A stretch of 64,000 nt of DNA from Seriola aureovittata (taxonomy: Eukaryota > Chordata > Actinopteri > Carangiformes > Carangidae): the NCBI RefSeq assembly GCF_021018895.1, contig NC_079371.1, forward strand, positions 10,462,001-10,526,000, written 5' to 3'. The notes under the pieces were generated by a model. It had not been told where the DNA came from, did no database searches, and saw nothing but the letters and a program-made list of their open reading frames with translations. How positions within the stretch are numbered: the first letter of the stretch is position 1; the number at the start of each line of letters is the position of its first letter. Both the position numbers and the translations under genes were made by a program. Shown here piece by piece: positions 39,416 through 52,800 of the stretch.

Positions 39416-39933
39416 GTATATGCTAGATTAGACATTGTACTTTACTCTGCTCCATTGTAAATAAATGCCTTTTTAAGTATAACTACTGGTGTGTTTAATG
39501 TTGCACAAGCGTGAATATTGCCAACCTCTACTCGGTAGAATTCCAATCCTTCAACTGTAACTTACTATTGATTTGGTAATTTGGTTATAGTTAGTAAGCT
39601 AATGATTAATCAGAGTTCCAGAATAATTGTAATAAATTGAGACTAAAAGCATATTGGCTATTTTGCCTATTAGTTTAGGCTGGTGCCCCGTGAACTTTAA
39701 TTCATTTTAAAGTTATTCTTTAATATTAATATTTTTAATATTAATATTTTCTTAATTTGTGATAGCCAATAAATTGATAAACAACCGAAATCTAACATAT
39801 TTGGTGTCCAGCTCATGAGGTAGAGTACTGTTAACATAATGGTGCCGCCCGGGTGAGGTCGAGTACTAATGATGCCCCCGTGTGAGGCCGAGTAATAATG
39901 ATTTCCAGTTACTAATAGAGCTCAGACCCAACA
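38320..39933 (+). repeat. 3' LTR (1,614 bp)
   Basis: Same length and landmarks as the 5' LTR, shifted by 4,673 bp. AATAAA is at 39460-39465, the CA repeat at about 39371-39413, and the end CCCAACA at 39927-39933, followed by target duplication ATAT (39934-39937). Confidence 0.95.
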
Positions 39934-39937
39934 ATAT
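39934..39937. repeat. Target-site duplication, right copy (ATAT)
   Basis: Right-hand partner of 33643-33646; satellite sequence resumes here in register. Confidence 0.85.
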
Positions 39938-42430
39938 ACTATGCTGTATTTTTAACATTTTTTTGCTTTACTATACTATAACGTTTTTTGGCATTTTTCT
40001 TCCATAAAATTATTTTCTGTTTCTTGACATTTAATGCGTTAATATACTTTCACGTTTGATGCCTGACCATACTATGATGTTTTTATAACCTTTTATGATT
40101 TAATATACTATGTTGTATTTTTTACATTTTTGTGCTATACTATACTATGACGTTTTTTTGGCATTTTTATGCCTAATTATATTATTTCATCTCATGCCTT
40201 GCCATACTATGACGTCTTTATGACATTTTATGCCTTAATATACTATGTTGTGTTTTTGACATTTAATGCCATACTATACTATGTCATTTTTTGGCATTTT
40301 TCTTCCATAAAATCTTTTCCGTTTCTTGGCCTTTAATGCCTTAATATACTTTCATGTTTGATGCCTGACCATAATATGATGTTTTTATAACCTTTTATGA
40401 TTTAATATACTATGTTGTATTTTTTACATTTTTGTGCTATACTATACTATGACGTTTTTTTGGGCATTTTTATGCCTAATTATATTATTTCATCTCATGC
40501 CTTGCCATACTATGACGTCTTTATGACATTTTATGCCTTAATATACTATGTTGTGTTTTTGACATTTAATGCCATACTATACTATGTTGTATTTTTGACA
40601 TTTTTCTTCCATAAAATTTTTTTTCCGTTTCTTGGCCTTTTATGCCTTATTATACTTTCCCGTTTGATGCCTGACCATACTATGACGTTTTTATAACCTT
40701 TTATGAGTTAATATACTATGTTGTATTTTTAACATTTTTTTGCTTTACTATACTATAACGTTTTTTTGGCATTTTTATGCCTAATTATATTATTTCATCT
40801 CATGCCTTGCCATACCATGACGTCTTTATAACATTTTATGATTTAATATACTATGTTGTGTTTTTGACATTTTTTTTTGCCATACTATACTATGACATTT
40901 TTATGACATTTTACGCCTTACTATACTAAGACTTTATATGCCCTACTATACTGTGATGTTTTAATGCCTTATTGTGCTATGGAATTGTATACCATACTAT
41001 ACAATCACATTTTATGCCTTACTATACTATGACTTTTTAATGCCTTACTATACTAAGACTTTTTATGCCTTACTATACTAACATTTTTTATGCCTTACTA
41101 TACTGTGATGTTTTTATGCCTTATTGTGCTATTGAATTTTATACCATACTATACAATCACCTTTTATGCCTTACTATACTATGACTTTATTTTGCCTTAC
41201 TATACTATGACTTTTAAAACCTTACTATAAAATGACATTTTATGCCTTTCCAAACTAAAACTTTTTATGCCTTACTATACAATGTCATCTTAATGACTTT
41301 CATGCATTCCTATGCTATGTCGTTTTAATAACATTTCATGCCTTACTATACTATGTGTTTTTTTTTTTATGACTTTTAATGCCTTACTATACTATGACGT
41401 TTTCATGCCTTGATATACTATGTCGTTTTTTTGACTTTTTATGCCTTAATATACTCTGACGTTTTTATCACTTTTTATGCCTCACTATTCTATGACTTTT
41501 TCTTGCATTACTATACTATGTAGTTTTTATTGATTTTTATGCCTTACTATACTATATCATCTTTATGACTGTTAATGCCTTGCTATACTATGACGTTTTC
41601 ATTACTGTTCATGGCTTACTATACTATGACGTTGTCATGCTTTACTATACTATGTTGTTTTTATGAATTTTTATGCCTGACCATACTGACGTTTTCATGC
41701 CTTAGTATACTATGTCGTTTTCATGCCTTACTATACTATGTTGTTTTCATTACTTTTTTTGCGATACTATACTATGATGTTTTCATGCCTTACTATACTG
41801 TCGTTTTTATGCCTTACTGTACTATGTTGTCTTTATGATTTTTCATGCCTTACTATACTATGATGTTTTCATGTCTTACTTGATATGTCGATTTTATGCC
41901 TTACTACACTATGTTGTTTTTATGAATTTTTATGCCTAACTATACTATGATGTTTTCATGTCTTACTATACTATGTAGTTTTTATCGATTTTTATGTCTT
42001 ACTATACTATGACATTTTTATGACTTTTTATGCCTCACTATACTGACATTTTCACTTCTTCCTATACTATGTCATTTTTATTCCTTACTATACTATGATG
42101 TTTTTATGACTTTTTATCCCTGACTATACTATGAAGTTTTCGTGCCTTATCATACTATGTTGTTTTTATGACTTTTTATGACTTACTATACCATAACGTT
42201 TTCAGACTTTTTATGCCTCACTATTCCATGATGTTTTCATGCCTTACTACACTATGACGTTTTTTGCCTTACTATACTATGAAAATGTCATAATATACTT
42301 TATCTTTCTCATCACTTTTTATGCCTTAATATACTAAGTTTTTTTTTATGCATTAGTATACTATGAGTTTTTTATGCCTTACTATACTATGATGTTGTTA
42401 TGTGTTACTATACTATGACCCAATTGTACG

Positions 42431-42545
42431 AAAGCTTTGTGGTGCAATGGTTAGAACAGTTGCTTTCCAGAGTAAAGATCGTAGGACTAAATCCTCCTCC
42501 AAAGTTAAAAAAAATGCACATTAGTTCAAAATGCAGATCTAAAGC
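42431..42545 (+). repeat. tRNA-like SINE fragment A inside the satellite
   Basis: GTGGTGCAATGGTTAGAACA resembles a tRNA A-box. A degenerate B-box region (GTAGGACTAAATCC) follows, then CCTCCTCC and ATGCACATTAGTTCAAAA. It is not a functional tRNA. A related copy starts about 270 bp further on. Confidence 0.55.
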
Positions 42546-42699
42546 CTTACAATACTAACACTGTTTATGCCTCACTATTCTATGACATTTTCATGAGTTT
42601 CTATACCTAACTAAACTATGATGTTCTTATAAGTTTTTATGCCATACTATTCTGCGACGTTTTTATGACTTACTATGCCGTCTCTATGCTTATTGCTGT

Positions 42700-42815
42700 C
42701 TTTATGTGTATTGGTTAAAACAGTTGCTTCCCAGTGTGAAGGTTGTAGGTTCGAAACCCGACTACAGCCTCCTCCAACAGTCAAAAGATATGCACATTGG
42801 GTCAAAACACAACTC
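42700..42815 (+). repeat. tRNA-like SINE fragment B inside the satellite
   Basis: Reads TTGGTTAAAACAGTTGCTTC (A-box area), then GTAGGTTCGAAACCCGAC, which contains a good polymerase III B-box (GGTTCGAAACC). It is followed by CCTCCTCC and ATGCACATTGGGTCAAAA, as in fragment A. The B-box is better preserved than in A. Confidence 0.6.
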
Positions 42816-43355
42816 TAATGAAAATACAATGACTTTTTAAGCCTTAATATACTATGATATTTTTATGACTTTTTATGCCTAACTATATTATGTCGCTTAA
42901 TGACATTTCATGCTTTACTATACTAAAACGTCTTTATGCCTTACTATATGACTTTTTATGCCTTAGTATACTGTGATGTTTGTATGACTTTTAATGTCTC
43001 ACTATACTATCATTTTTCTATGACTCTTCATGCCTTATTATACTATGACGTTTTTAGGACTTTTTATACCTCACTACACTATAACTTTTTATGCTGTTGT
43101 CACCATATCAAGAGTGATGTTATTGTATGTGTCATTCATAAGAGGATATTCTTATGACATATATACATGATCATATGATACATGATTTTCTAAACAATTT
43201 CTTATTAAATGTAACCATACATGTCTATCTTTTATATTTACATATATAATGAACACTACTGTCAGACTTTAAATAGTTATATATTTATTTAACATATGCA
43301 TATAATATAAACTTATAATATAAACAGACATTCTAAAATACATGGTTTTATTAGC

Positions 43356-43395
43356 CATATATATATATATATATGTATATATATATGTCAATATA
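43356..43395. repeat. (TA)n microsatellite
   Basis: Alternating TA with a single TG interruption, in an AT-rich zone just right of the satellite. Confidence 0.85.
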
Positions 43396-46300
43396 TTATA
43401 TTGTTCCAATTTCTAACAGGTTTCACATGTAATTCTTACATACATAGGCTATACTATATGATTTTACCACATATATACATATATTTAAAATATGGAAATT
43501 CAACACTAATACCTATATCACATTTGTATATGGGCATTTCTGAATCTAAATTCAGTTATTATAGCCTATGTTATTAAAGTGTTTGGTTGACGGCATTAAA
43601 AAGTCAATCTCTTTGTTTTTGAGGGGTGTTGGGGTTGTTTAGTCCCTACCAATGTTGAGACCAAACCTACGCTTTTGGGGTTAAATACAGTACTGACTTC
43701 ATCAATTGGTCACTTTGCACTTTCTTGTTTCTGAGCATGTTGGCTATTACAGAGATCAAAGCCCATGCTCAAAAGCTTCTTGGGATATGCAGCAAGTGAA
43801 TTATGTGAATTATTATGGCCGACATGCATGCCCTCAATAAAGCTCCAATGCTGTACCCACAAAACCATAGGTAGTAGTAAGCTGCTTTGGCAGTTGCCAA
43901 ACTTCTGGTTTCAGAGTTTGGAACCTGGCTGCAGGGATTTGCTCCAATTCAGCTACAAGAATGTTACTAAAGTCACCCAACTTACCGATTTTGGGAGCCC
44001 TGGATCATAGTCAGTCATCCTAAAGGTGTTGGATGCTTGAGGTCAGGATATTCAGATTCTTCCAAACCAAAATCAAAAACAAATTATTTTCTTTTCTTGT
44101 TCATGAGGCAAAGGGCCTTCACCAAACACTTGCCACAAAGTTGGAAGTATAGTATGATCAAAATAAAAAACAGCGCCAGACCAAAATAAAATATTTGGAC
44201 AGTGTCCGCATACTCATGACCATATAATAACTGTCTGTGATAACTCATGAGAGTGATTGTGACAGTGACTTTTCTTTTTATAAAGTGGCCACAAGGAGGC
44301 AGTATAACTGTACATAAGAGATAACCCCTCCAATCTTTCAATCCTCCACAAATGTTTTTGCAAAGGAAATTGGGATTCCACTGAGTGCGTCTGTTGCACA
44401 CACAAGGGAGAGAAGGTATCTGTAAATAGCACCACCACAACAGAAGAAAAAAAAAATCCCCCTATCGCCTTAGGCAACTGTCAACCTCCTGCTCACCAGC
44501 CCTGTATGGCGCACAAAAGGGGACAGGGAGAGTCAAGCCGTGCACCCTGCATTTGACTGATGTTTTTGTACCACCTCCAATGCACAAGTGCAAGAGTTAT
44601 AAACCCCATGATATGACACCATTCTGGACGAGGCTGTAGCATAAAAGGTTGCAGATAGTTCCTTGCATCCGCAGGAGATGTCTATTCCCTCTGTGTTTCA
44701 TGACAGACATGTCACTGAACTATTTCTTGTTCATAGTACCTCACCAGTGGCTGCCTCTGAGGAATTTAAGCTATGCTCAGTAGGTAGGTTATTATCCATG
44801 GTGCGACTGACAGTTTCCTACAGTCAATAATAATCTTGTCATCTTTCAGTTTGAACCAGAGGAAGGGATCCACTCATTTGCCAAGTGGCATGTATGGGAG
44901 CGTCATACATAGGCACATACATGTGCACAAACACAAGCTCTGGAGTTCAGACTGCATTTGATACAGCTTTCCAATCAGTGGAACAACAACACAGATTGAT
45001 ATGATCCAGTTTAAATAAATATTTTGATTATGTTTATATGGTTATATATTTATATGGTGAGTAATTAAAGTTCACAAGTTTATTGTCAGTCTGTGTTGCT
45101 TGGCAGTCAACTACACTATGTTTTTTTTAATGCAACATCTGGATTATGACATCTGGTGACCTTTGACAAACAAACCAAATCTGACTTGGGCATTTACAAG
45201 TCAACAAACCAAGAATGTGAGCAGAGCTGAATTATGCTTTAAATGATGACATTTACAGAACTGTTTTAATATTCAGAATTTTAATTGGGCAAGGATTGTG
45301 TTATCAGTCTATATGTCAAGTATACTCTTTAAATTTTGCACTCTTTACCTGAGACAGTTGTCATATTATGACATTTGTGGCAGACTATCTTTGCAGTGGT
45401 AGCACGGAGGACTGCTACACACATTAACAGAAAAAAGGCCAAATAGTCAAGTTAATTAATATCCCAACATTTCAGTCAAAACCAAAGACAACAAACACTA
45501 TTATGAATGAGAATACTTACAGAATGTGTTTTTTAGCTTCATGTCTTTTTGATATCACAGTGAAGTGATTTTGATATAAAAACAGATCATTGGAAACAGT
45601 GAATCTTCTTGTCACTCTTTGCTCTGTTTGTCTCCTGTTTTAATCAGCACTGATGTGCTTTGTTCTGTAAACCACTTTATGAAAAACTTGTTTGATGGAA
45701 AAGGCTTATGCAAATAAATTAAAACTTTTTCTTGACTCACTGGAAATGGAAAGGCTGTAGGGCTAAAAGCAGCCAACGCTGGGATGTGCCGCTCATACAC
45801 AAACAGAGCCTGTTCCAAGCATTCAGAGGGAAATGCTGTCAGAGTTGTCTCTAATGTCTAATGCATAAGGATCCCAGTAAATTCAAGTACTGACCAATGT
45901 CGTACTCCATTGTTACTTTTTCCAAGCAGGAAATGACGACCATAGTTTGTGTATGAGCAGTTTATCAGTAGTTGATCACAAACCCTGAGTATTTTTTAAT
46001 CACAATTAAAGTGTTAAAGGGTAATTATAGCTATCTTCATTCACACATTTCTTACACTAATATGTCTGTAATCCTGAGCAGTGCAAGTAAACTGAACTAT
46101 ATGTATCTGTGCATGCAAAATTACATTGTTCAATGAAGTGAACAACCAATGTAAGGTCATTTATTTCGCACTTCACTGATTTGCAGTGAGAGAGAACAGT
46201 ACGCTGCCCTGGACTGTGGTGAAGCAATCTACACATGGACAACTGCTTGTGCTTCTACACTGTTGTCACATACAAAAAAATAGCTGCTAATGAAAGTGTT

Positions 46301-48360
46301 TTTTTTTTTTCTTGAGCTTTGACTAGGTAAACATCTGCTAAAAATAAGAAATTGATTAATAAATGCACAGGGATTGCAAACAATGTAGATCAGATTACAA
46401 CACACTATAATTCCTCCATGTGGTTAATCACAGGAATGAAACTCAGTGCCCACCTGTGTCTATTGGATCAACTAGTTCTGATGTCCACTGGATTCAAACT
46501 AGCTGCAGCATTGTTGTCTGTAAGGTTAGGAAAAGTTTACCGTTACTTTTAACTCTGTATATCTGCAATTTTATATCAACAAGACATTTATGTTTGCAGA
46601 ACTGGTTTATTTTATTGTTTATCATACCACAGGGACAAGGACAAACATCATGCTTAAACCTACATGACAAAGGGAAAAAAAACAAACACTTTTTTGTGAA
46701 TTGAATATAATGAGTCAGCCCACAAAACGCCAGCGGTCCTAAAGCAGCTCAGGGCCAAGCCTTTATAAATCTTGGCTAAACAAAGCAGAGGCTGCTCCTT
46801 CATTGTGTTTGCCTATTAATCCTATCTTATTTTTAAAAAACATATAGGCAGTTCACACTTTACCACTTAATAAAATTTGATCTACAAAATGTCCTTTATG
46901 TTTTTTGTCAGTCTTTTACTTCCTTTTTTGACTCTTGTCTAGATCATGTTAAATAAGAACTGTAATGACCTGAAATAGCACTGCCTGCTCAAAAAGAGCC
47001 ACTGGTAATAAGACGCGTCCCTCAGTACAACAGCCAGTAATAAACAGAAACAAGATCGGATTAGAGTCTCTGAGGGAGGGAATGAAACTATGGAAATGGG
47101 TAAAAGAAATAGTTAGAAAACAAACATCCTCAGGTCTTTATTATACAGAAAAAAATCTAAAATAGATAAATGTTGAGTCTTCATCCGATTTGTCCTTGAG
47201 CAAGTGAATTGAACACTTACCTGCTCCTGGCAGCTTTGTGCTCTGACCCATGTGGTGAAACAACAACGTAGATGTGCGTAACATAGTGAGTAAGTTGCTT
47301 TAAAAACGCACTCATTCCCCTTCGTCAGTTTTAGTACACACATTCAGTTTGGGCAGGAAAAAGATCCCCTGGCAGTTTCTTAGTTAAATGAGCTTTCCCT
47401 CCTGTCGGTTCAGCAGTAATCACTGGTGTCACAGCTCCAGAATACAGTCTATGTTAAATCTACTCCCCAAAGCTTTGGGTATCATCCATCTCTGAGCCTG
47501 CCTCCCTGGACAAGTTTGGTTTTTTGACCCACTTTATTAAAAAAAAAAAAAAAAAAAAAAATCTGCAATATATTTACATCAGGTAATACTGGGGCAGGAT
47601 GAGCTGCTGAAATATGCTTCTTACGCAGAGTTTGATCTTGACTCTGAGGTCAGCTTGTCAGGCGTAAATGCTGTTTCCTTGGCAACATATTCCATATGAG
47701 AAATACTGATGAACGTGGTAGAGTGAGTGGAGTGGAGATCTCTATCTAAAAAATCGTTCACTGGCGGCAAGAGCTTATGATGATGATCTCCAAGGACAAA
47801 TATTTTAGAATTTAGAACACAATTGGCTTTTGATGTGTTAGAATTCAAGACACACATAGTGAATGCGCAGATATCTCTCAAGAGGGAGCAACAGGGACAA
47901 CATAGTGGCAGTCAATGTTTATTTAGAAATGAAATGAAACATCCAATAGCTGCCTATGAGACAGGCAATGATTCATTAGACAAGGGGTTCAATTCTGTGA
48001 CCTTTTTTGTACAGAAAGGTCTCCCTGACATCACCACTGTTGCCAGAGTAACATTCGTAAAACGTCTCACAAAAACCTTTTATAAAAACTTATGTACAGT
48101 CGGTCACACCACACTGACTCTTCAGGTTCTACTCTAAATATTCAGGCCATATCAGGTATTGATATGCCATTGTGTTTGGAGCAATTGCATATTTTGTGAT
48201 GGTTCATGGAGGCAGAGCTTTGTTTGTAAAACAAACAGCGACTCATTCAGCCATTCTGTTTTTTTCGGGGATGGAGGTTAATGCAACAAAATCCTGCATG
48301 TTCAACATTTGTAACTTTACAAAACTGCCTCTAATCCAAGTCTCCAGTGTTCAGGGAAGC

Positions 48361-48412
48361 CTGTGTGTTTTCTGTGTCTGTGTCTGTGTCTGTGTGTGTG
48401 TGTGTGCGTGTG
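48361..48412. repeat. TGTGTC/TG microsatellite
   Basis: Repeated TGTGTC units pass into a (TG)n run. A simple repeat with no other content. Confidence 0.85.
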
Positions 48413-49445
48413 CATCGATTTGTTAGCTGTGTAATCCTTGATTGTGACAATGGTCAGTGAGATTAGGGGCTAGAGCCACAGCGTCGGCCCTTTTAGGTGG
48501 GTAATGGGCAAAAAAGCGTGTTAATTGCCCTTGACTGTTGAAAGTAAATTAATTATTGATCGCTCTCTCGACTCCTCTTCTGTACTTACATACCCTTACA
48601 AATCCTTTTATCTCCGGCTCGGAGTAAGAACATTTCCTCTTTTCCCATCATTATGCAGGCTGGCGAGCAGGAGGACCACTAGCCAACCTCTTGAACCAAA
48701 GCCTTCCTGTTTTATATTCCTGCTTGTAGCTGTGTCGTGTGCTGAAAAGGTCTGTCAGGAAATCTCACCTCAAAAGATCTCTCGCTACCTCCCTCTCACA
48801 CCTCCCGTCTCTCTTTTTTTTCTCCCTCATCTCTAATTTTCTAATTGCATCTTCTTCATGTTCTTGCTACCTCCTGCTTTCTCTCATACACTCACAAACA
48901 CACACACATGCAGACATACTACACACACACACGTGTTCTCTCGCCCCGACACCTGCAGCTGTTAAAAATGAATAAGAGAGCAGATGAATAAAAACCAGGG
49001 CTGAGGTTTAAAGGCTGTGTTGTAAATTGATGACAGCGAATGTGAAGGTGTGGAAGCAGTACAGACAACAGCATCATTATTCTGACTATTGATTTTCTCC
49101 CTTGGCCACTAAAAGGAAAAAGCCACCTTGTATTTGAAATGAGATATAAACAAAGTCCTACATGATATAAATACGTATATTTTTCTGTGAATGCGGATGT
49201 CAAATCCCTTTAGATTAAAGATTCAGCTTCATTATAGTCCTATGTGTTATCACACATCTCATGTCAAAACCAGAGGTGCTGTGATCTATCTTTGGTTAGA
49301 CAGTCAGTGACAGTATAACACAACCTGTATGGTCCTACATCACAAAATAGATTACATTACATTTAGACTTTCTATCATTACAAACAGTAATGAGACAAAA
49401 ATAGAAAAACTAGGGATAATAAATGTCAGGTTTGGCGTTAGTGCA

Positions 49446-49830
49446 TTAAAGGAATAGAAGGACATTTTGTGAAATATTCTTATTTTGTAGGTTTCGTCCC
49501 TAGTGTTAGATGATGATACAAGTTTGTATAGAGCTACAGCCTGGGGGCAATTAGCTTAGCTTACCACATCTAGTGATTTTTACACTTTAGTTTTTGTGCA
49601 GATTAAACAAACCTAAATGTTAATTAGTGAGCTGTTTTTTAACTTTGGGCAGAGCTGGGCTAGCTAGTTGTCTCCCTGTGCTTCTTGTCTTTACGTTAAG
49701 CAAAGCTAATCATCTACTGCTCTGTCTATAGTATTAGTGCACAGACATGAGAGTGGTAGGGATGTCTCATCTAATCCTCAAAAAGAAGGTGAATAAGCAT
49801 ATTTCCCAAAATGTTGAACTGTTCCTTTAA
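49446..49830. mobile_element. Non-autonomous fish repeat with inverted ends (about 385 bp)
   Basis: The left end TTAAAGGAATAG ... ACATTTTGTGAAATA pairs with the right end TATTTCCCAAAATGTTGAAC ... TGTTCCTTTAA read in reverse. The inside carries CTACAGCCTGGGGGCAATTA, TTAGCTTAGCTTA and GTACAGACATGAGAG-like landmarks of a very widespread MITE-like fish repeat. No coding capacity. Confidence 0.8.
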
Positions 49831-52800
49831 AGGTTCATTCTCTCTATCCATTTTAGTTGCAGAAAGTACAATGAACAAGGTGCTAGCAAAGACAACAAGG
49901 TCAGAAGCGCTAGCAAATTGGTAGTCGTGACTGATCCAATCAGGGACCAGACAAGGGTGTCTGCATCATTGTTTCCAAAAATCTCCATTTCTGCTTATGG
50001 AACGGTCACAGTTTGGTTAAGTTTAGGGAAAGATTATAATTCCGAAAGGTTAGAGAACCTTCGTTGTCATGGTTACAATAATAAACACGCAGTGAAGGTT
50101 GTGGGACGTCATGGTTAAAAGAAACAAGAATCTTCTGTGTCAAAGTCTTGTGTTTCATTGACCCATCCATCCACTTCACCCTGACATCCTCCTGATTTGG
50201 ACTTTGTCGCTTAGTACAGCCTCACTTCCTCGCTTGCTCCTGCCCGTCTGGCAATGTTCTGAATTTCATTTTCATTTGGATTTTTGCATTTTCTCTTTTA
50301 TTAAACCCACTAGATGTGGGATTTGAAACTCCCTTACTTTGGCACCATGTGGCGGCCCAGCAATGACACTGTGGCAGAAAGTGAATGCACCTATGTTTGC
50401 TCAGGGCAAAATTCTGTGTCATGAAAGGATATACTCAGAGATTCTCAAAAAGCCAATGTTTGTTGTTGCTCTACAAGAAATAGCTCAATGTGATGTCATG
50501 TGGTATATATGTGACAAGAGGAGCAGGGAAAATACACCACAAACAATAAAATGCAGCAGCTGTTGCTTTATGTCTGGCTCTGTGTTCTGGCACTATAACA
50601 GAGGTTGTGTTGTACTTGACATTGTACCTGCCTTTACATAACTTTGATAGTTGAGCACTGTATGTTCCAGCACCAATGTCATGAATGAAAATCCAATTCG
50701 CATTCATTGCTCTAGGTGACTTGAGCTTTTCTTATTCTGACATCTTTATCATTGAAGGACCTTGATTCCTCCTGTAGCATTTCTACTATGATAATTGAGA
50801 GAGAGATTTAGGCAGATCTCAGGCTTTTCTATGTCCTCTGTGTTGGCAGGGAGGTGTTCATCTCTTTGAGAACGGGATCTTTATGGTGATCTAATCTCTT
50901 GCATTTAGGCTTTTGGTCAGTTGAATTATATGCTTTCACTTTCTGAACAAGAAAGCAATTTCTTTTTGGCTGAGGTTTATGCACTCAACCATTTCAGTGA
51001 CTCGCCTTGAAGAAAGTTTGAGGCAGAAAGTTATCTATGTAATGACCACATTACTTCTACTTCACTTTTTTTTATATCAGGTTAAATTCATTTCATCATT
51101 AACTGTACAAATAGAGAAACACAATCCAATTACTCTAAGAACACGAACACTAGAATTTTTTTTCATTGTATTGGTCAACATTTTTAAACTTTCCTTCACT
51201 GAAGCTTTACCTTGTGCTGTATTAATGTATCTTATTGTGGGTGAGGACAAATACAACAGATGTAGCTTCTTGATCAAGGGTAGTTTTGATTGGATAGATT
51301 GTTGTGGATCTTTCCTGCAAGGGGCCTTGCAGGGGTTCAGTGATATCTGTCCCGCAAATCCAGTTGTTCCATGGAAGTTTGTCTGTGTAAAGGGTTTCCT
51401 GTGTCATTTGTTTCTTCGTACTTTTCCATTACATGACCCATGAATGATTCAGGAGCCACTGTGTTTGTTGCAAATAGTCATTCATTTTTTATAGCAGCTT
51501 TATCTTGAAAACCCTCTCCTGTCCTGAACCACCCTGCTGGATCACGGTTGGATTTTCATCACTGGTGGATGAAGTGCCATGCTGGCATTTTTTTTTTTTT
51601 TTCTGACCTGCCCAGATGCATGAATTCATAAATTGTGGATGTGGTACTGATGGACTCCCTTGTTCTTTCTGATGACATTTCCATACATGGCTCACTGTGG
51701 AAAATGTCATTTTGGCCAACGAGCATCATACTATTGCCTATTTTAGTAAATATGATACTGTTGGAGTTTCCAAAAAGCACAAAAAACAGACATTTTCATA
51801 AATCCTGACTGTTTTGCATATTTTCTGTGCCTAGCCCACATGGTTTATTTTGCCCCAATCACACAGCAAATGCTTTTCAGTGGGAAGACAAATGCATGCT
51901 CTTCACTAATTGACTGTGTGTGGTTATATGCTCTTAGGTGTTTGAGTCAACCTCATTTCAAGCCACTTCCTGTACAGCTGCTCTGGATAAGTAGCTATTT
52001 ACTGAATGACAAAAATATCAAATGACATAAATGCCTTATATAAGAGATACTCTGTTATAAAGAGTGAGAAGAAAAAGTTGATCCTCAGACCCCAAGCTAT
52101 TAGTCAAGGTATAATACAACCACACATCAACTTTTCATGGCTGTGGCTTATCACAAAATAAACACTATATTGAATTGAGACATTTATATCGTGATGTAAT
52201 TGAATTTTGACCTCAAGAATAGATACAGAGCTGCAATGTGGCAGCGACCCGAGTGAGAGGTGGGATTGGGTGCAATGAGGTTATCCGAAATCTCTCTTGG
52301 GGCAGAAAATAAAAAAAGAGCCAGTCATGTTTCTGTTGGTGCGTGTGAAAGTGTCTGAGAGAGAGAGCACCGATGTACATGTGTGTCCCCGGCTGCGGTG
52401 ATTTCCCACCAGCCTTGAGGGGACAGTTATCTCCTTGACTTTTCTTTACTTCAAACTAGTGGCACGCTCTCCACCCACCCAAATCTGCAGCTGCGCCAGG
52501 TGAGAGTGGCAGCCTCATTTAGGTAAATGTTTTTCCTCTTTATCCAGCTACAGCTTGTAGAAGGAGTTCAAAGGGAAGTTATCTTGTCCTTTCCTCACAC
52601 CATGTCCCCCTCTTCAGTTGAATTCTCTTTTCTCTTCCCTTTCTTTTTGTCTCTTTCTTTTTCCCTCCGCATCTCAAGATTAATAATGCAGCATAACTGA
52701 TCCCTCCTTATTTTATCTGCACCAGATAGTGCTCAGCCAGCACAAGCTAATTTTAGAGGATGACACTGCTGAGTGCTTGCGATAAGCAGCTCACAATGAG

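Larger units (their letters stand above)
33647..39933 (+). mobile_element. Gag-only non-autonomous LTR retrotransposon
   Basis: Complete element of 6,287 bp: 5' LTR 33647-35260, PBS at 35264, leader to 36119, a gag-like ORF 36120-37877, about 440 bp of untranslated sequence, a polypurine tract, then 3' LTR 38320-39933. LTRs are both 1,614 bp, begin TGTTGGG and end CCCAACA (perfect 7 bp inverted ends). It is flanked by ATAT duplications within the satellite. No protease, reverse transcriptase, RNase H or integrase frame exists, so movement must depend on pol from a related element. This layout corresponds to the terminal-repeat-plus-gag (TR-GAG) type. The two LTRs look nearly identical by eye, so the insertion is recent. 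Confidence 0.93.
39938..43095 (+). repeat. AT-rich satellite array, right part
   Basis: It continues the higher-order repeat type to about 40.86 kb and then returns to degenerate 26-36 bp monomers (TATGCCTTACTATACTATGA variants) up to about 43.09 kb. Copies become more irregular towards the right edge, and the last part also contains two tRNA-like insertions (42431 and 42700). Confidence 0.95.
43096..49445. other. Intergenic sequence, no gene recognised
   Basis: The first 450 bp are very AT-rich with a TA microsatellite (about 43356-43395). The rest is mixed sequence with a poly-A run (47538-47561) and a TGTGTC/TG repeat at 48361-48412. Small ORFs of up to about 120 codons show no recognisable protein features or consistent splice structure. 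Confidence 0.6.

Noticed and set aside
24267..43095. CRISPR-like regular repeats
   Set aside because: There are no unique spacers between repeats; monomers are head-to-tail variants of each other, and the surroundings are eukaryotic.
44450..44900. Possible degenerate retroelement pol read on the minus strand
   Set aside because: A few stretches look protein-like, but stops interrupt them and no catalytic motif was visible.
50979..51443. 154-codon frame
   Set aside because: Hydrophobic-looking, but with low-complexity T-rich codons and no recognised family; likely a chance ORF in AT-rich sequence.
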